64,000 bases of DNA from Agrobacterium sp. a22-2 (GTDB taxonomy: Bacteria; Pseudomonadota; Alphaproteobacteria; Rhizobiales; Rhizobiaceae). The stretch covers positions 124,001 through 188,000 of the forward strand of contig NZ_JAAXMM010000003.1 in the NCBI RefSeq assembly GCF_012276985.1. The letters run 5' to 3'. A model generated the notes under the pieces. That model had not been told where the DNA came from. It did not search any database and saw only the letters and a program-made list of their open reading frames with translations. The translations under genes and the position numbers were made by a program. Shown one piece after another: positions 41,586-49,763 of this stretch (within the stretch, counting starts at the first letter, position 1; every line of letters begins with the position of its first letter).

Positions 41586-42824
41586 TCAGAGGTTGATCAC
41601 GTACTGCTTGGTATCGTTCGGGTTCTTGACGAGGTCGCAGACGCTGGCGGTATCGAGCGGCTTGACGTCCTTGTAGCTCTCGAGCACCGACCACTTGCGA
41701 TCCTTGACCTCGGCGAGAAAGGCATTGCGGGTCGTGTGGTGCGTGGCCTTGTCGATGGAGACGGTGCCGGTGGGACCTTCGAACGAAATGCCGGATTCCA
41801 GCGCTTCGAACACTGCCATGCGATCGAGGCTGCCGGCTTTGCGCACGCCCTCGGCCCAGAGATAGACGCCTTCATAGGTGGCTGCCGCCAACTCGCTGAT
41901 ATAGGGCGTATCGGGATGCGCCTTCTTGATCTTCTCGACGAAGGACTTGCTGGCCGGTGTGTCGAGCTCCTCGAAATAGCCGTAGGCGCCGAGGATGTCC
42001 TTGCTTTCGGCGGCGTCCAGCGTGCTCGGCTCGTTGACCAGGCCGAAGGTGGTGGAGGCGATCGGGATCTCACCCTTCATGCCGGCGGACGTCCACTGGC
42101 GGTAGAAGGCGGTGTGATTACCGCCGACCAGGGCCGAGAGAATGAGGTCCGGCTTGGCGGCCTGGATTTTCGAAATCGTCGTGCCGAAATTCGTCACGTC
42201 GAGCGGGAAGAAATCGGTCGAGACGACCTCGCCGCCATTGTCCTTGACGTATTTCGTCATCCATTTCGCGGTGATCTGCCCGTAATTGTAGTCTGCGGCA
42301 ATGATATAGACCTTCTTGCCTGATTTCTTCATCGCAGACGGTACGAGCTTCTCGACGGTCTGGGCAGGCGTCGTGCCGGTGCAGAAGGTGTTGCGGTCGC
42401 AGACGCCGCCTTCATAGAGAACATTGTAGAAATAGGGCACTTTGAAACGGTCGAAGGTCGGGCGTACCGCCTCGCGGGATGCCGAGGTGATGCCGCCGTG
42501 GACTACGGCGACCTTGTCCTTCAGCGCCAGCTGCTGCGCATATTGGGAGTACATCTGGATGTTGGACTGGGTGTCGTAATGCACGACCTTTGTCGGGCGG
42601 CCGAGAAGGCCGCCGGCCGCGTTGATTTCGTCGACGGCGAGGTTCAGGGCATGAACCATCGGCACGCCGGAAGCGGCAATCGGTCCGGACTGATCGTGAA
42701 GGCTGCCGAGCAGGATCGGATCATCGGCTGCGAGCGCGCCATGGCGAAGAATGGCCGGCGCGGCGATGAAGGCGGCAGAGGTGAGGGCAGAACGATGGAG
42801 AAAGCGGCGGCGCGACAGGATCAT
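41586..42824 (-). CDS. Urea/amide-type ABC binding protein with Tat-like signal
   Basis: This 412-residue periplasmic protein is of the UrtA/AmiC-like type (peripla_BP_5). ATG 42824 begins MILSRRRFLHRSALTSAAF, a twin-arginine signal (SRRRFL) followed by a hydrophobic stretch and ALA-AD cleavage. The mature part starts ILLGSLHDQSGPIAASGVPM, then NAAGGLLGRPTKVVHYDTQS, with the UrtA-like NTFCTGTTPAQTVEKLVP and AADYNYGQITAKW segments. A Tat signal suggests folding before export. The ligand is likely urea, a short-chain amide or an amide-bearing alcohol. Confidence 0.92.
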   Translation of the reverse strand: MILSRRRFLHRSALTSAAFIAAPAILRHGALAADDPILLGSLHDQSGPIAASGVPMVHALNLAVDEINAAGGLLGRPTKVVHYDTQSNIQMYSQYAQQLALKDKVAVVHGGITSASREAVRPTFDRFKVPYFYNVLYEGGVCDRNTFCTGTTPAQTVEKLVPSAMKKSGKKVYIIAADYNYGQITAKWMTKYVKDNGGEVVSTDFFPLDVTNFGTTISKIQAAKPDLILSALVGGNHTAFYRQWTSAGMKGEIPIASTTFGLVNEPSTLDAAESKDILGAYGYFEELDTPASKSFVEKIKKAHPDTPYISELAAATYEGVYLWAEGVRKAGSLDRMAVFEALESGISFEGPTGTVSIDKATHHTTRNAFLAEVKDRKWSVLESYKDVKPLDTASVCDLVKNPNDTKQYVINL

Positions 42825-42898
42825 GGTTTGAGTTCCCCTTGTTATGATCACGATGGGGATACTTAAAATTACAACATTTGAAAAGGCAAGTAATTTCT

Positions 42899-43948
42899 TC
42901 AAAGACCGTTGAGAATGGAAAACTCGTAGCCGTCGATGCGCGCCACATGGACCGGATGGCGACGGCCGACGATATGGGTCGCATCGTTTCCGCGCGCGGT
43001 TTTCTGCTGGGGCGTTCGGCCGAACACCTGTTTCAGGAGCCGAGTGTCGAAACTTCCGGCTTCCTCGACCATGGCTGCAAGCGAATAGATCCCCTCGTAG
43101 CAGGATTGACCGAAGGCATTGGCGGGCGGCGGGCTGTCGCCGTATGCGGTGTGATACCGCTCCAGAAATGCGCCGTTGTTGCGCGACCGGATGGATGCAA
43201 AATAAGCCGAGGAAACAAAGATGTTCTCGGTTTCATGTTCCCGAAGGCCATAGACGATCGTCTCGTCGATGGCTGAGGTGAAGCGGAGAACGCCGGGGGA
43301 TAGTCCCACTTCGCAGAAAGCGCGGTTGAAGGCGATGCTGTCGGACCCGAGGAAATACGGAAACACCGCATCGGAACGGGTCGTCTTGATGCGGTCGAGG
43401 ATCTTGTCGTAGTCGTGCACGCCGACGGGAACGTAGAGCTCGCCGGTCACGAGACCGCCAGCGCGGCGGATGAGTTCGCGGGCAATTCGCAAGCTGGAGC
43501 GTGGCCAGATATAGTCGTTGCCACACAGGAAGAAGCGTCGCGCGCCTTTACGCTCGGTCAGCCACCGGATCGCCGGTGCGATCAGTTCTTCTGAGGTCTC
43601 GCCCGTGGTCATGACGTTGCGTTCGGGCGCAAATCCTTCAAATTGCGGCGTGTAGACAAGCGGCACCCGGTCGCTGGTCACATTGGCGACCGACTCCCGG
43701 GCATAGCTGGGAATCATGGTGACGATCCCAGAAACGCGCTGCTCGTCGACGGCCTGCTTGGCGGCCATAGCCGCGGATTGGGCTGTGGCGCCGGCATCGA
43801 TCACGCAGAGGTCGATATGCCGTTTCAGAATACCGCTGTTGCGATTGATTTCCTGGACGGCCATGCGGCCGCAGGCTTCAGCCGAAGGCGCCCAAAGCCC
43901 GGCGGAGCCGCTCTGGGCAATGAGTAGACCAATCCGCACATCATGCAC
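42899..43948 (-). CDS. AmiC-like cytoplasmic amide-sensing protein
   Basis: This protein of about 349 residues has the periplasmic-binding-protein fold but no signal peptide (starts VHDVRIGLLIAQSGSAGLWA), the hallmark of AmiC-type sensors, here without a linked AmiR. FAPERNVMTTGETSEELIAP and FLCGNDYIWPRSSLRIAREL follow AmiC. GTG 43948 is favoured because AAGGGG lies eight bases before it; a GTG at 43957 would overlap that site. It is the first gene of the ten-gene operon and ends 74 bp before the importer's binding protein. In the Pseudomonas ami system AmiC holds an antiterminator inactive; here the output partner is unknown. Confidence 0.85.
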   Translation of the reverse strand: MHDVRIGLLIAQSGSAGLWAPSAEACGRMAVQEINRNSGILKRHIDLCVIDAGATAQSAAMAAKQAVDEQRVSGIVTMIPSYARESVANVTSDRVPLVYTPQFEGFAPERNVMTTGETSEELIAPAIRWLTERKGARRFFLCGNDYIWPRSSLRIARELIRRAGGLVTGELYVPVGVHDYDKILDRIKTTRSDAVFPYFLGSDSIAFNRAFCEVGLSPGVLRFTSAIDETIVYGLREHETENIFVSSAYFASIRSRNNGAFLERYHTAYGDSPPPANAFGQSCYEGIYSLAAMVEEAGSFDTRLLKQVFGRTPQQKTARGNDATHIVGRRHPVHVARIDGYEFSILNGL

Positions 43949-43964
43949 AGTCAGCACCCCTTAT

Positions 43965-43980
43965 GGTTACTTACATAACC
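43965..43980. promoter_or_regulatory. Candidate operator upstream of the amidase operon
   Basis: GGTTACTTACATAACC is an imperfect 16-bp palindrome (GGTTA and TAACC arms) just upstream of the AmiC-like gene's ribosome site. A divergent MarR-family gene begins about 220 bp away, and MarR sites are commonly palindromes of this length. The rest of the gap to 44200 shows no other clear element. Confidence 0.4.
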
Positions 43981-44200
43981 GGACCAATCGCCAGGCCATG
44001 CAGGAACCATGCCATTCTGCAACGGGATGATATGAGCCTTGCCTGCCGCTCTGAGCGGCAATTCTATCCGATTGCGATGGAGATTCGGGTGCCCCACATC
44101 GGCGATGCGCCGTAATCATCAGCAGGCAATTTGCGATCTGCATAAATGTTGTGCGCAGGAATTCTCAGAGGAGCCTTGCCTGAATCAGTAGAAAAATTAT

Positions 44201-44725
44201 ATGGAGAATGAAATATTGAAAAGGAACGTATCGGCATGGGAGGTCAATCGCGTGCAACTGGCTGACCTTATTTGCGGCGCCAATCGAAAGATCGAGCAGT
44301 CCATCGAAGCGGGCCTGAAGCCTCACGGCGTCTCGATCGAGCAGTATCGGGTGTTGATGGCGCTCTCCTTGAGCAATGCCATGCCGATGGGAGAACTGGC
44401 GGCAAAGGTATTCGTCGACTCCCCGACGCTGACCAAGATCATCGACAAGATGGTGGCGACGGCCGATGTCTACCGAGGCCCGGATCCCCAGGACCGTCGT
44501 CGTGTTCTGGTTTTCCTCTCCGACAAGGGCAGGAATGCGTTCAGCAACTTCCAGGCAATCGGCGTGGCAGCCGAGCGAAGATTCGTTGCGAAACTCGGCG
44601 AACGGCGCTGTTCGGATCTGGAAAAGGCTTTGTTGGTATTGCTAGCGGAAACAGGGCCAGGCGATGGCAAGGCATCGGGCGTGGTCGACGGCCAAAACGG
44701 CCAGTTTGCAGATACGACGCTCTGA
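44201..44725 (+). CDS. MarR-family transcriptional regulator
   Basis: This 174-residue winged-helix regulator has QYRVLMALSLSNAMPMGELA, the recognition region KVFVDSPTLTKIIDKMVATA and the wing DPQDRRRVLVFLSDKGRNAF, the diagnostic MarR beta-hairpin. The acidic/glycine-rich tail after residue 150 is outside the fold. It is divergent from the amidase/AmiC operon and is the best local candidate for its repressor or activator. ATG 44201 lacks a strong ribosome site; a GTG at 44252 is an alternative. Confidence 0.88.
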   Translation: MENEILKRNVSAWEVNRVQLADLICGANRKIEQSIEAGLKPHGVSIEQYRVLMALSLSNAMPMGELAAKVFVDSPTLTKIIDKMVATADVYRGPDPQDRRRVLVFLSDKGRNAFSNFQAIGVAAERRFVAKLGERRCSDLEKALLVLLAETGPGDGKASGVVDGQNGQFADTTL

Positions 44726-44802
44726 TTTGGCATCGTTCGCCTGCGCCGACCGTCAGGATGCCGCCTTTTGCTGTCGACATACGCCGCGTTGCTGTTTGAG
44801 CG

Positions 44803-45876
44803 TCAGTCGCGCGCTGCCACGCCCCGCTCCCAGTACCACGCCACATACTTCAGTTTCCGGTCATGATTGCGGGTCTTCAGGACGCCTTTGATGGTGCGCA
44901 CATCCTTCTTTTCGCAGGCGACCCAGATGAAGGTGTCCGCCTCGAGAGGGGCGATTGCGTTGATAGCCTCGTCAGCGAGCATCCCCGTTGAGCCGGTCGG
45001 GTAGTTGGCGCGGTGGAGCCATTGCACATCGAGGGTTCCGCGGGTGGTGAGCACCTGCTGCTCGGCCTCGTCCTCGACTTCGATGATTGCCTGCAGGCGC
45101 GTGCCCGGCTCAGCTTCGGCGGCAATGCGGGCGATTGCCGGCAGGGCCGATTCGTCGCCGACGAGCAGGATCCGGCTCGCCTTGGGCATGTCGCCGCCGC
45201 CGGGGCCAATCAGCGCCACGGTTTGGCCTGGCTGCGCATCTCGGGCAAAATCGGCGCCCGGAGTGTGGACGCCGGGTGCCGGATGCTGGAGAAAATCGAT
45301 CCACAACTCGCGGCGCTCCACATCCACGGCGCGGATCGTATAGATGCGCACGACAATCTTGTCCTCGCCCTTGGGCCAGGCGAGGCGGCCGTCTTCGCGG
45401 ATGCCGGGCCAGACCGGCGGCCGTCCTTTGGGCGGGACCAGCAGGCGGACATGCATGTCGTCGCGCATGAAGGGCGAGATGTCGGCGCAGGAAAACTTGA
45501 CCCGGCGCATGCGCGGGGTCACGTCCTCGGCCGAGACGACCGTCATCTCATAGAGGTTGGACGGAGAGGCCGGTGGCGGCAATTCGGACCAGTTGAGCTC
45601 GAACGGATCGTCGCCGGCAAAATAGAAGAGATGTTCGGCCAGCATGGTCCGCACCAGCTGGAGTGCTTCGTCGCTTGGGCTGTTCAGTTCGATCAACAAT
45701 CGATCGCCCTCGGCGCGAATGTCCGCCGTGCCGATGTCGCTTTTCAGCAGGACGTGGTTTCCCGTGCGCAGAACGTCGGAATGCTCAGTGAAATGTTCGG
45801 CGATTTCGTCGAGCATGCCGATCGCATCCTTCGGCAGGGCGGTGCCGGAGAGCTTGAAGTCCTGGATTGCGATCAT
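44803..45876 (-). CDS. Siderophore-interacting ferric reductase with N-terminal DUF2218
   Basis: This 357-residue protein has residues about 1-95 in a DUF2218 domain (GIGTADIRAEGDRLLIELN-like region, with SPSDEALQLVRTMLAEHLFY), followed by a FAD-binding SIP domain (TPRMRRVKFSCADISPFM, RIYTIRAVD, DFLQHPAPGVHTPGADFA) and a SIP NAD(P)-binding C-terminus ending YVAWYWERG. This is the usual ViuB/FhuF-independent reductase that frees iron from siderophores in the cytosol. It is divergent from a TonB-dependent receptor across a 441-bp region holding an iron-box candidate. Similar DUF2218-SIP fusions occur in Rhizobiales. Confidence 0.92.
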   Translation of the reverse strand: MIAIQDFKLSGTALPKDAIGMLDEIAEHFTEHSDVLRTGNHVLLKSDIGTADIRAEGDRLLIELNSPSDEALQLVRTMLAEHLFYFAGDDPFELNWSELPPPASPSNLYEMTVVSAEDVTPRMRRVKFSCADISPFMRDDMHVRLLVPPKGRPPVWPGIREDGRLAWPKGEDKIVVRIYTIRAVDVERRELWIDFLQHPAPGVHTPGADFARDAQPGQTVALIGPGGGDMPKASRILLVGDESALPAIARIAAEAEPGTRLQAIIEVEDEAEQQVLTTRGTLDVQWLHRANYPTGSTGMLADEAINAIAPLEADTFIWVACEKKDVRTIKGVLKTRNHDRKLKYVAWYWERGVAARD

Positions 45877-46317
45877 GGCCGGTGTTCCTTCTTGACGTCT
45901 CGCATGGGCATCGATGTTTCATTGGCCACCACGCCTGATCGGTCCGCCCTGCGGTGCAGACCGATCGGCATCCTCGGCATGCGCCAATTCGCCATGACGA
46001 GCTTAAGTTGACTTTCAGTTTCAGGTTCATCAAGGACGGTCAAGCCCTGGCCCATGTTGCTTGCCGGACGATGTTGAAGTTTCCGGATTCCTACAAAAAC
46101 GGAAAAAGGTACAATACCAGACAAAATCCCTCAAGTTAAAAGGGCTGGAAGGGGATATCAGACTTTTCTGTCGTCAGCCTGCAGCCACGGTGGGGATCTT
46201 GGCTGCGCCGGCTGCTCAGATGCTCCACATGATGATCTTCGCTCACGCCATATTCGGCCACGCCGGTGCCCTCGACCGGCGGCCAGCCATAGAAACGTCA
46301 ACATCTGGAACTTGAAA
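45877..46317. promoter_or_regulatory. Divergent promoter region of the iron-uptake genes
   Basis: This 441-bp stretch separates the siderophore-interacting protein (-) and the TonB-dependent receptor (+). TGACTTTCAGTTTCA at 46009-46023 fits the rhizobial iron-responsive box (TGA-N9-TCA), embedded in TTGA...TCAA symmetry, roughly 300 bp upstream of the receptor and 130 bp from the reductase. An AT-rich tract at 46070-46140 may hold the receptor promoter. No coding frame is supported. Confidence 0.45.
46009..46023. promoter_or_regulatory. Candidate RirA iron-responsive (IRO) box
   Basis: TGACTTTCAGTTTCA matches the TGA-N9-TCA core recognised by RirA in rhizobia. Chance occurrence of such a short core is high, so the claim rests on place: it lies between two divergent ferri-siderophore uptake genes. 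Confidence 0.4.
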
Positions 46318-48450
46318 ATGGATAAGTTAAAAGCAGGCGGAAGCAGCAGACAGGTTCTGATCCGTTACCGCAATGCGGTTCTTCTGGGATGCACGGCCCT
46401 TGTCGCCTTGTCGCCATTGTCCGTGAGGGCCCAGGATGCTGCCAGCCAGGCAGGCGGCACCGTTCTCGAGACGATCACCGTCGATGGCACGGGGACGGCC
46501 GGCGATAACGATTCGAAATCGATCGTCGCCAGTTCCACGACCGGCGCCGGCAAGATGGCGACGGATATCCTCGACACGCCGGCCTCGGTCTCGGTCATCA
46601 CATCCAAGGAAGTCCAGGAGCGCGGCGCCGACAGCATCGAGCAGGTCGTGCAGTACACATCCGGCGTTGTCACCGATTTCTACGGCTCCGACGACCGCTA
46701 CGACTATTTCAAGATCCGTGGCTTCTATCCGTTCACCTATCGTGACGGGCTCATGCTCGGCAGGAGCTGGGGCGGGGTCCTGGAAGAGCCTTACGCCTTC
46801 GAGCGCATCGAGGTCCTGAAAGGCGCCAGCTCGACGGGCTTCGGTGTTTCCGATCCCGGCGGCGCGGTGAACTATGTCACCAAGACGCCGAAGAGCGGCC
46901 GTTTCGGCGAGGTCTATGCCACCGGCGGCTCCTTCGACCACAAGGAAACGGGTTTCGATTTTGGCGACAACATCACCGAGGATGATACGCTCTCCTACCG
47001 TCTGACCGGCAAGGTGCAGCGTTCGGAAGGGGAATATGATTATTCCCAGGACGACGAGAACTTCATCATGGGCGGACTGACCTGGCGTCCGAGCGACGCC
47101 ACCAGCCTGTCCTTCGTCTTCGATCACCTCGACAAGGACGGCACGCCCAGCAATGGCGGACATCCGCTGGGAACGGACCTTGACCGGGACAGCTTCTTCG
47201 GCGACCCGGACTACAACTATCTGACGGCCAACCGGAATACCTACAGTCTATTGTTCGACCACGATTTCGGCAGCGGCCTGACCATGAACGCCAGCGCCCG
47301 TTACAGCAAGTCGAGCTCCGGTTTCGGTTATGCCTATCTCAGCGGCCTGGATACCGCGAGCGGCCCCACCTACGCCTCGCGGTATTATTTCGGCGATGAC
47401 AGCGCCGACGAGGATCTGGTTGTCGACGCGCATCTGCAATACGACACGAGCTTCGATCTCGTCGATAGCCAGACGCTGGTGGGTGTCGAATTTGGCAAGC
47501 ATGAAAGCGACACGAAGAATTACTGGGAAGTGGCGCCCAGCGTCGACTGGACCAATCCCGGCTCTTCGGGCGGGCCCGTCTATGCGACCGGTCCCTACAG
47601 CAGCACGATCAGCGATCAGAATACCAAGGCGCTTTATCTCCAGCAGAACCTCACCTTCAACGACCGGTTGACGGCAACCGTGGGCTTGCGCAACGACTGG
47701 CTGGATCTCGAGGAAACGAACCGGATTGCCGGCACCACGGCTTCGGCTGACTATAGCGAACTCACCAAGCGCCTGGGCTTGAGCTACAAGCTCACCAGCG
47801 AACTTGCGACCTATGTCAGCTATGCCGAATCCATCGCGCCGCCGAGCACGGGAACCGAGCCGACGACCGGCAAGCAGTACGAGGTCGGCATCAAATACAA
47901 GCCTGACGCCTTCCCGGCTCTGTTTACCGCATCGGTATACGACCTGACGATGCAGAACATCACGACCTATGACGCACCCACCTATCTGCCGATGACGGTC
48001 GACAAGATCCGGCATCGCGGTCTCGACCTTGAGGCAAAGGCGGAGGTGACGGACAATGTCGAGCTCATTGCCGCCTATTCCTATATCGACAGCAAGATCA
48101 TCGAGCCCGGCGGCACCTACGACGGAAACAGCTTTTCTCAGGTTCCCGAGCATATGGCGTCTATCTGGGGTAACTATACGCTCAAGGGCAACGGCACCCG
48201 CGGTGACATGACCTTCGGGCTCGGTGCGCGCTATATCGGCCCCTACTACTTCAACAACGAAAATACCCAGAAATCGGATGGCGCCGTGGTCTTCGACGCC
48301 GCCTTCACCTATGCGATCAAGGAGAATACCACCTTCCAGGTGAACGCCAGCAATCTGTTCGACGAGAAACACCTCGCCCATAGCGACGGCGGCGCGCTGT
48401 TCTACAATCCCGGTCGCGCCATCTACGCAACGCTTCGGCAGACCTGGTAA
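46318..48450 (+). CDS. TonB-dependent ferri-siderophore receptor
   Basis: This outer-membrane receptor of about 710 residues has a signal peptide ending near VRAQDAAS and the TonB box LETITVDG. A plug domain follows (about 70-190; TPASVSVITSKEVQERGADS, YFKIRGFYPFTYRDGLMLGR, RIEVLKGASSTGFGVSDPGG), then a 22-strand barrel ending with FNPGRAIYATLRQTW-type C-terminal aromatic. The organisation follows FhuA/FoxA-type hydroxamate receptors. ATG 46318 is preferred to TTG 46312. It probably works with the divergent reductase; no ABC importer for the siderophore is in this locus. Confidence 0.94.
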   Translation: MDKLKAGGSSRQVLIRYRNAVLLGCTALVALSPLSVRAQDAASQAGGTVLETITVDGTGTAGDNDSKSIVASSTTGAGKMATDILDTPASVSVITSKEVQERGADSIEQVVQYTSGVVTDFYGSDDRYDYFKIRGFYPFTYRDGLMLGRSWGGVLEEPYAFERIEVLKGASSTGFGVSDPGGAVNYVTKTPKSGRFGEVYATGGSFDHKETGFDFGDNITEDDTLSYRLTGKVQRSEGEYDYSQDDENFIMGGLTWRPSDATSLSFVFDHLDKDGTPSNGGHPLGTDLDRDSFFGDPDYNYLTANRNTYSLLFDHDFGSGLTMNASARYSKSSSGFGYAYLSGLDTASGPTYASRYYFGDDSADEDLVVDAHLQYDTSFDLVDSQTLVGVEFGKHESDTKNYWEVAPSVDWTNPGSSGGPVYATGPYSSTISDQNTKALYLQQNLTFNDRLTATVGLRNDWLDLEETNRIAGTTASADYSELTKRLGLSYKLTSELATYVSYAESIAPPSTGTEPTTGKQYEVGIKYKPDAFPALFTASVYDLTMQNITTYDAPTYLPMTVDKIRHRGLDLEAKAEVTDNVELIAAYSYIDSKIIEPGGTYDGNSFSQVPEHMASIWGNYTLKGNGTRGDMTFGLGARYIGPYYFNNENTQKSDGAVVFDAAFTYAIKENTTFQVNASNLFDEKHLAHSDGGALFYNPGRAIYATLRQTW

Positions 48451-48457
48451 AGTCGGC

Positions 48458-48484
48458 ATCCTGCCCGGCCGCGCCGGGCAGGAT
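48458..48484. terminator. Perfect 12-bp hairpin between convergent receptor and AraC genes
   Basis: ATCCTGCCCGGC-CGC-GCCGGGCAGGAT is a perfect 12-pair, GC-rich stem with a three-base loop located in the 42-bp gap between the two stops. It can serve both directions. No U-run follows. Confidence 0.7.
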
Positions 48485-48492
48485 CTCGCCGA

Positions 48493-49368
48493 TCAAAGCG
48501 TGAGTTGCATGCGTCGCCAGGCGGCGGGCGTTTCGCCGACTGTCTGGCGAAAGGCCTTTGTGAGGTGCGCCTGATCGGAAAAGCCGAGCTGGGCTGCGAT
48601 GTCGGCAAGGCTCAGATGCCCTTCGACCAGCAGGGTCTGGGCAAGCTCGATCCGCCGGGACAATTGCCATTGCAGCGGCGTCTTGCCGGTCGTCTGCTTG
48701 AAGACGGTGGCGAACCAGCTTTCCGAGAGGCCGACCGTTGCCGCCATGTCGCCGACCGACATGCGATAGTCGCCGCGGGCGTTCAGGCGCGAGACGAGCC
48801 TGTTCATCTGTGCCTGGGTCAGTCTGCCATTGGCCTGCTCGCCGGTTTGCTGCGGCAGGTCGAGAAGAGCCGTGGCGATGCTGCCGACCAGGCTTTCCGC
48901 ATAGACTGAGTGTTTGGACGGATTGGCGACCTCGTCGACGAGCAGACCGGCCAGGGCTTCGATCGGTCCGACATCCTGGATTTCGACCGGGCGGCGCAGC
49001 ACGGAACGGGCAGAGGAACTGCCCACCGACGGCGTCAGGAAGCGCATCAGTCGGTCCTGGTGCAGATGCAGATCGAGATGCGAGAAGCGATGCCAAGAGG
49101 TGAACTTCGTCCACAGCGGCACGCCGGCCGGTACATAGACGGCACGGGTCATCGGGCGATCATGCTGTCCGAAGCCGGACTCGCGGTTCGACATCCGGAT
49201 GTGTGGTGAGACGTCATTGAAGAAGATCACGATGCGCGGATCGGGAGACAGGTAATAGGCGTGGGCTCCGGCCTGTCCCTCGGCATCCCAGTAGACGCTC
49301 ATCAGCCCGTCAAGACCGCGCCATTTGACCGGTGCGAGAGGGCGAATGCCGTCAGTGTGGCAGATCAT
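48493..49368 (-). CDS. AraC-family regulator, probably of the siderophore uptake genes
   Basis: This regulator of about 291 residues has an N-terminal cupin-like ligand domain and a C-terminal double helix-turn-helix. The first HTH is around VGDMAATVGLSESWFATVFK; the second is LSLADIAAQLGFSDQAHLTK, followed by AFRQTVGETPAAWRR. The open frame starts 50 codons earlier, but ATG 49368 gives the family's usual length. Lying beside a TonB receptor it resembles AraC activators such as RhrA that act with the cognate siderophore as ligand. The link is inferred from position. Confidence 0.88.
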   Translation of the reverse strand: MICHTDGIRPLAPVKWRGLDGLMSVYWDAEGQAGAHAYYLSPDPRIVIFFNDVSPHIRMSNRESGFGQHDRPMTRAVYVPAGVPLWTKFTSWHRFSHLDLHLHQDRLMRFLTPSVGSSSARSVLRRPVEIQDVGPIEALAGLLVDEVANPSKHSVYAESLVGSIATALLDLPQQTGEQANGRLTQAQMNRLVSRLNARGDYRMSVGDMAATVGLSESWFATVFKQTTGKTPLQWQLSRRIELAQTLLVEGHLSLADIAAQLGFSDQAHLTKAFRQTVGETPAAWRRMQLTL

Positions 49369-49763
49369 CGAATGTTGATAGCTCAAGACCGAAGCCGCCT
49401 CCGTCTGCCTGGACGCCCAGCATGCCCTTGTGTCACGACTTGACGATGAAAGATCCCAAGTGGTCCGCGGCGCCAATGTTCTCTGGCAAACCTTAGTCAT
49501 GCTTTGGGTCTGCTGCACTTGATTATGATGAGAGTTTTTATCATGTTTTTGGACGGTGGCAAGACTATAGGTGTGCGAACGATATTGACGGCCAGTCTTC
49601 CACGGCTCGGGTTGAGGGGTATCAAGCGCGATTCATTGTCGCTTCCATTGCGCGTTGCCGTCACGCTGACTACGTTTGAGGTGCGTGATTGACGTGTACG
49701 TCTTTCGGGCACGACAGCCGGGCTGAACGGCCGATCAAGACGTGATTGAGATGGGATCGATGC
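49369..49763. other. 395-bp stretch without a supported gene
   Basis: The promoters for the leftward AraC gene and rightward cbpA should lie here. Part (49369-49518) is an in-frame upstream extension of the AraC frame, rejected because it is rich in Ser, Arg and Thr without fold features. A TTATGATGAG...TTATCATG run around 49520-49545 is AT-rich but gives no clear palindrome. No heat-shock promoter hexamers were assigned. Confidence 0.4.

Noticed and set aside
49504..49692. Small plus-strand open frame upstream of cbpA
   Set aside because: Low-information 62-residue frame with no motif or convincing ribosome site.
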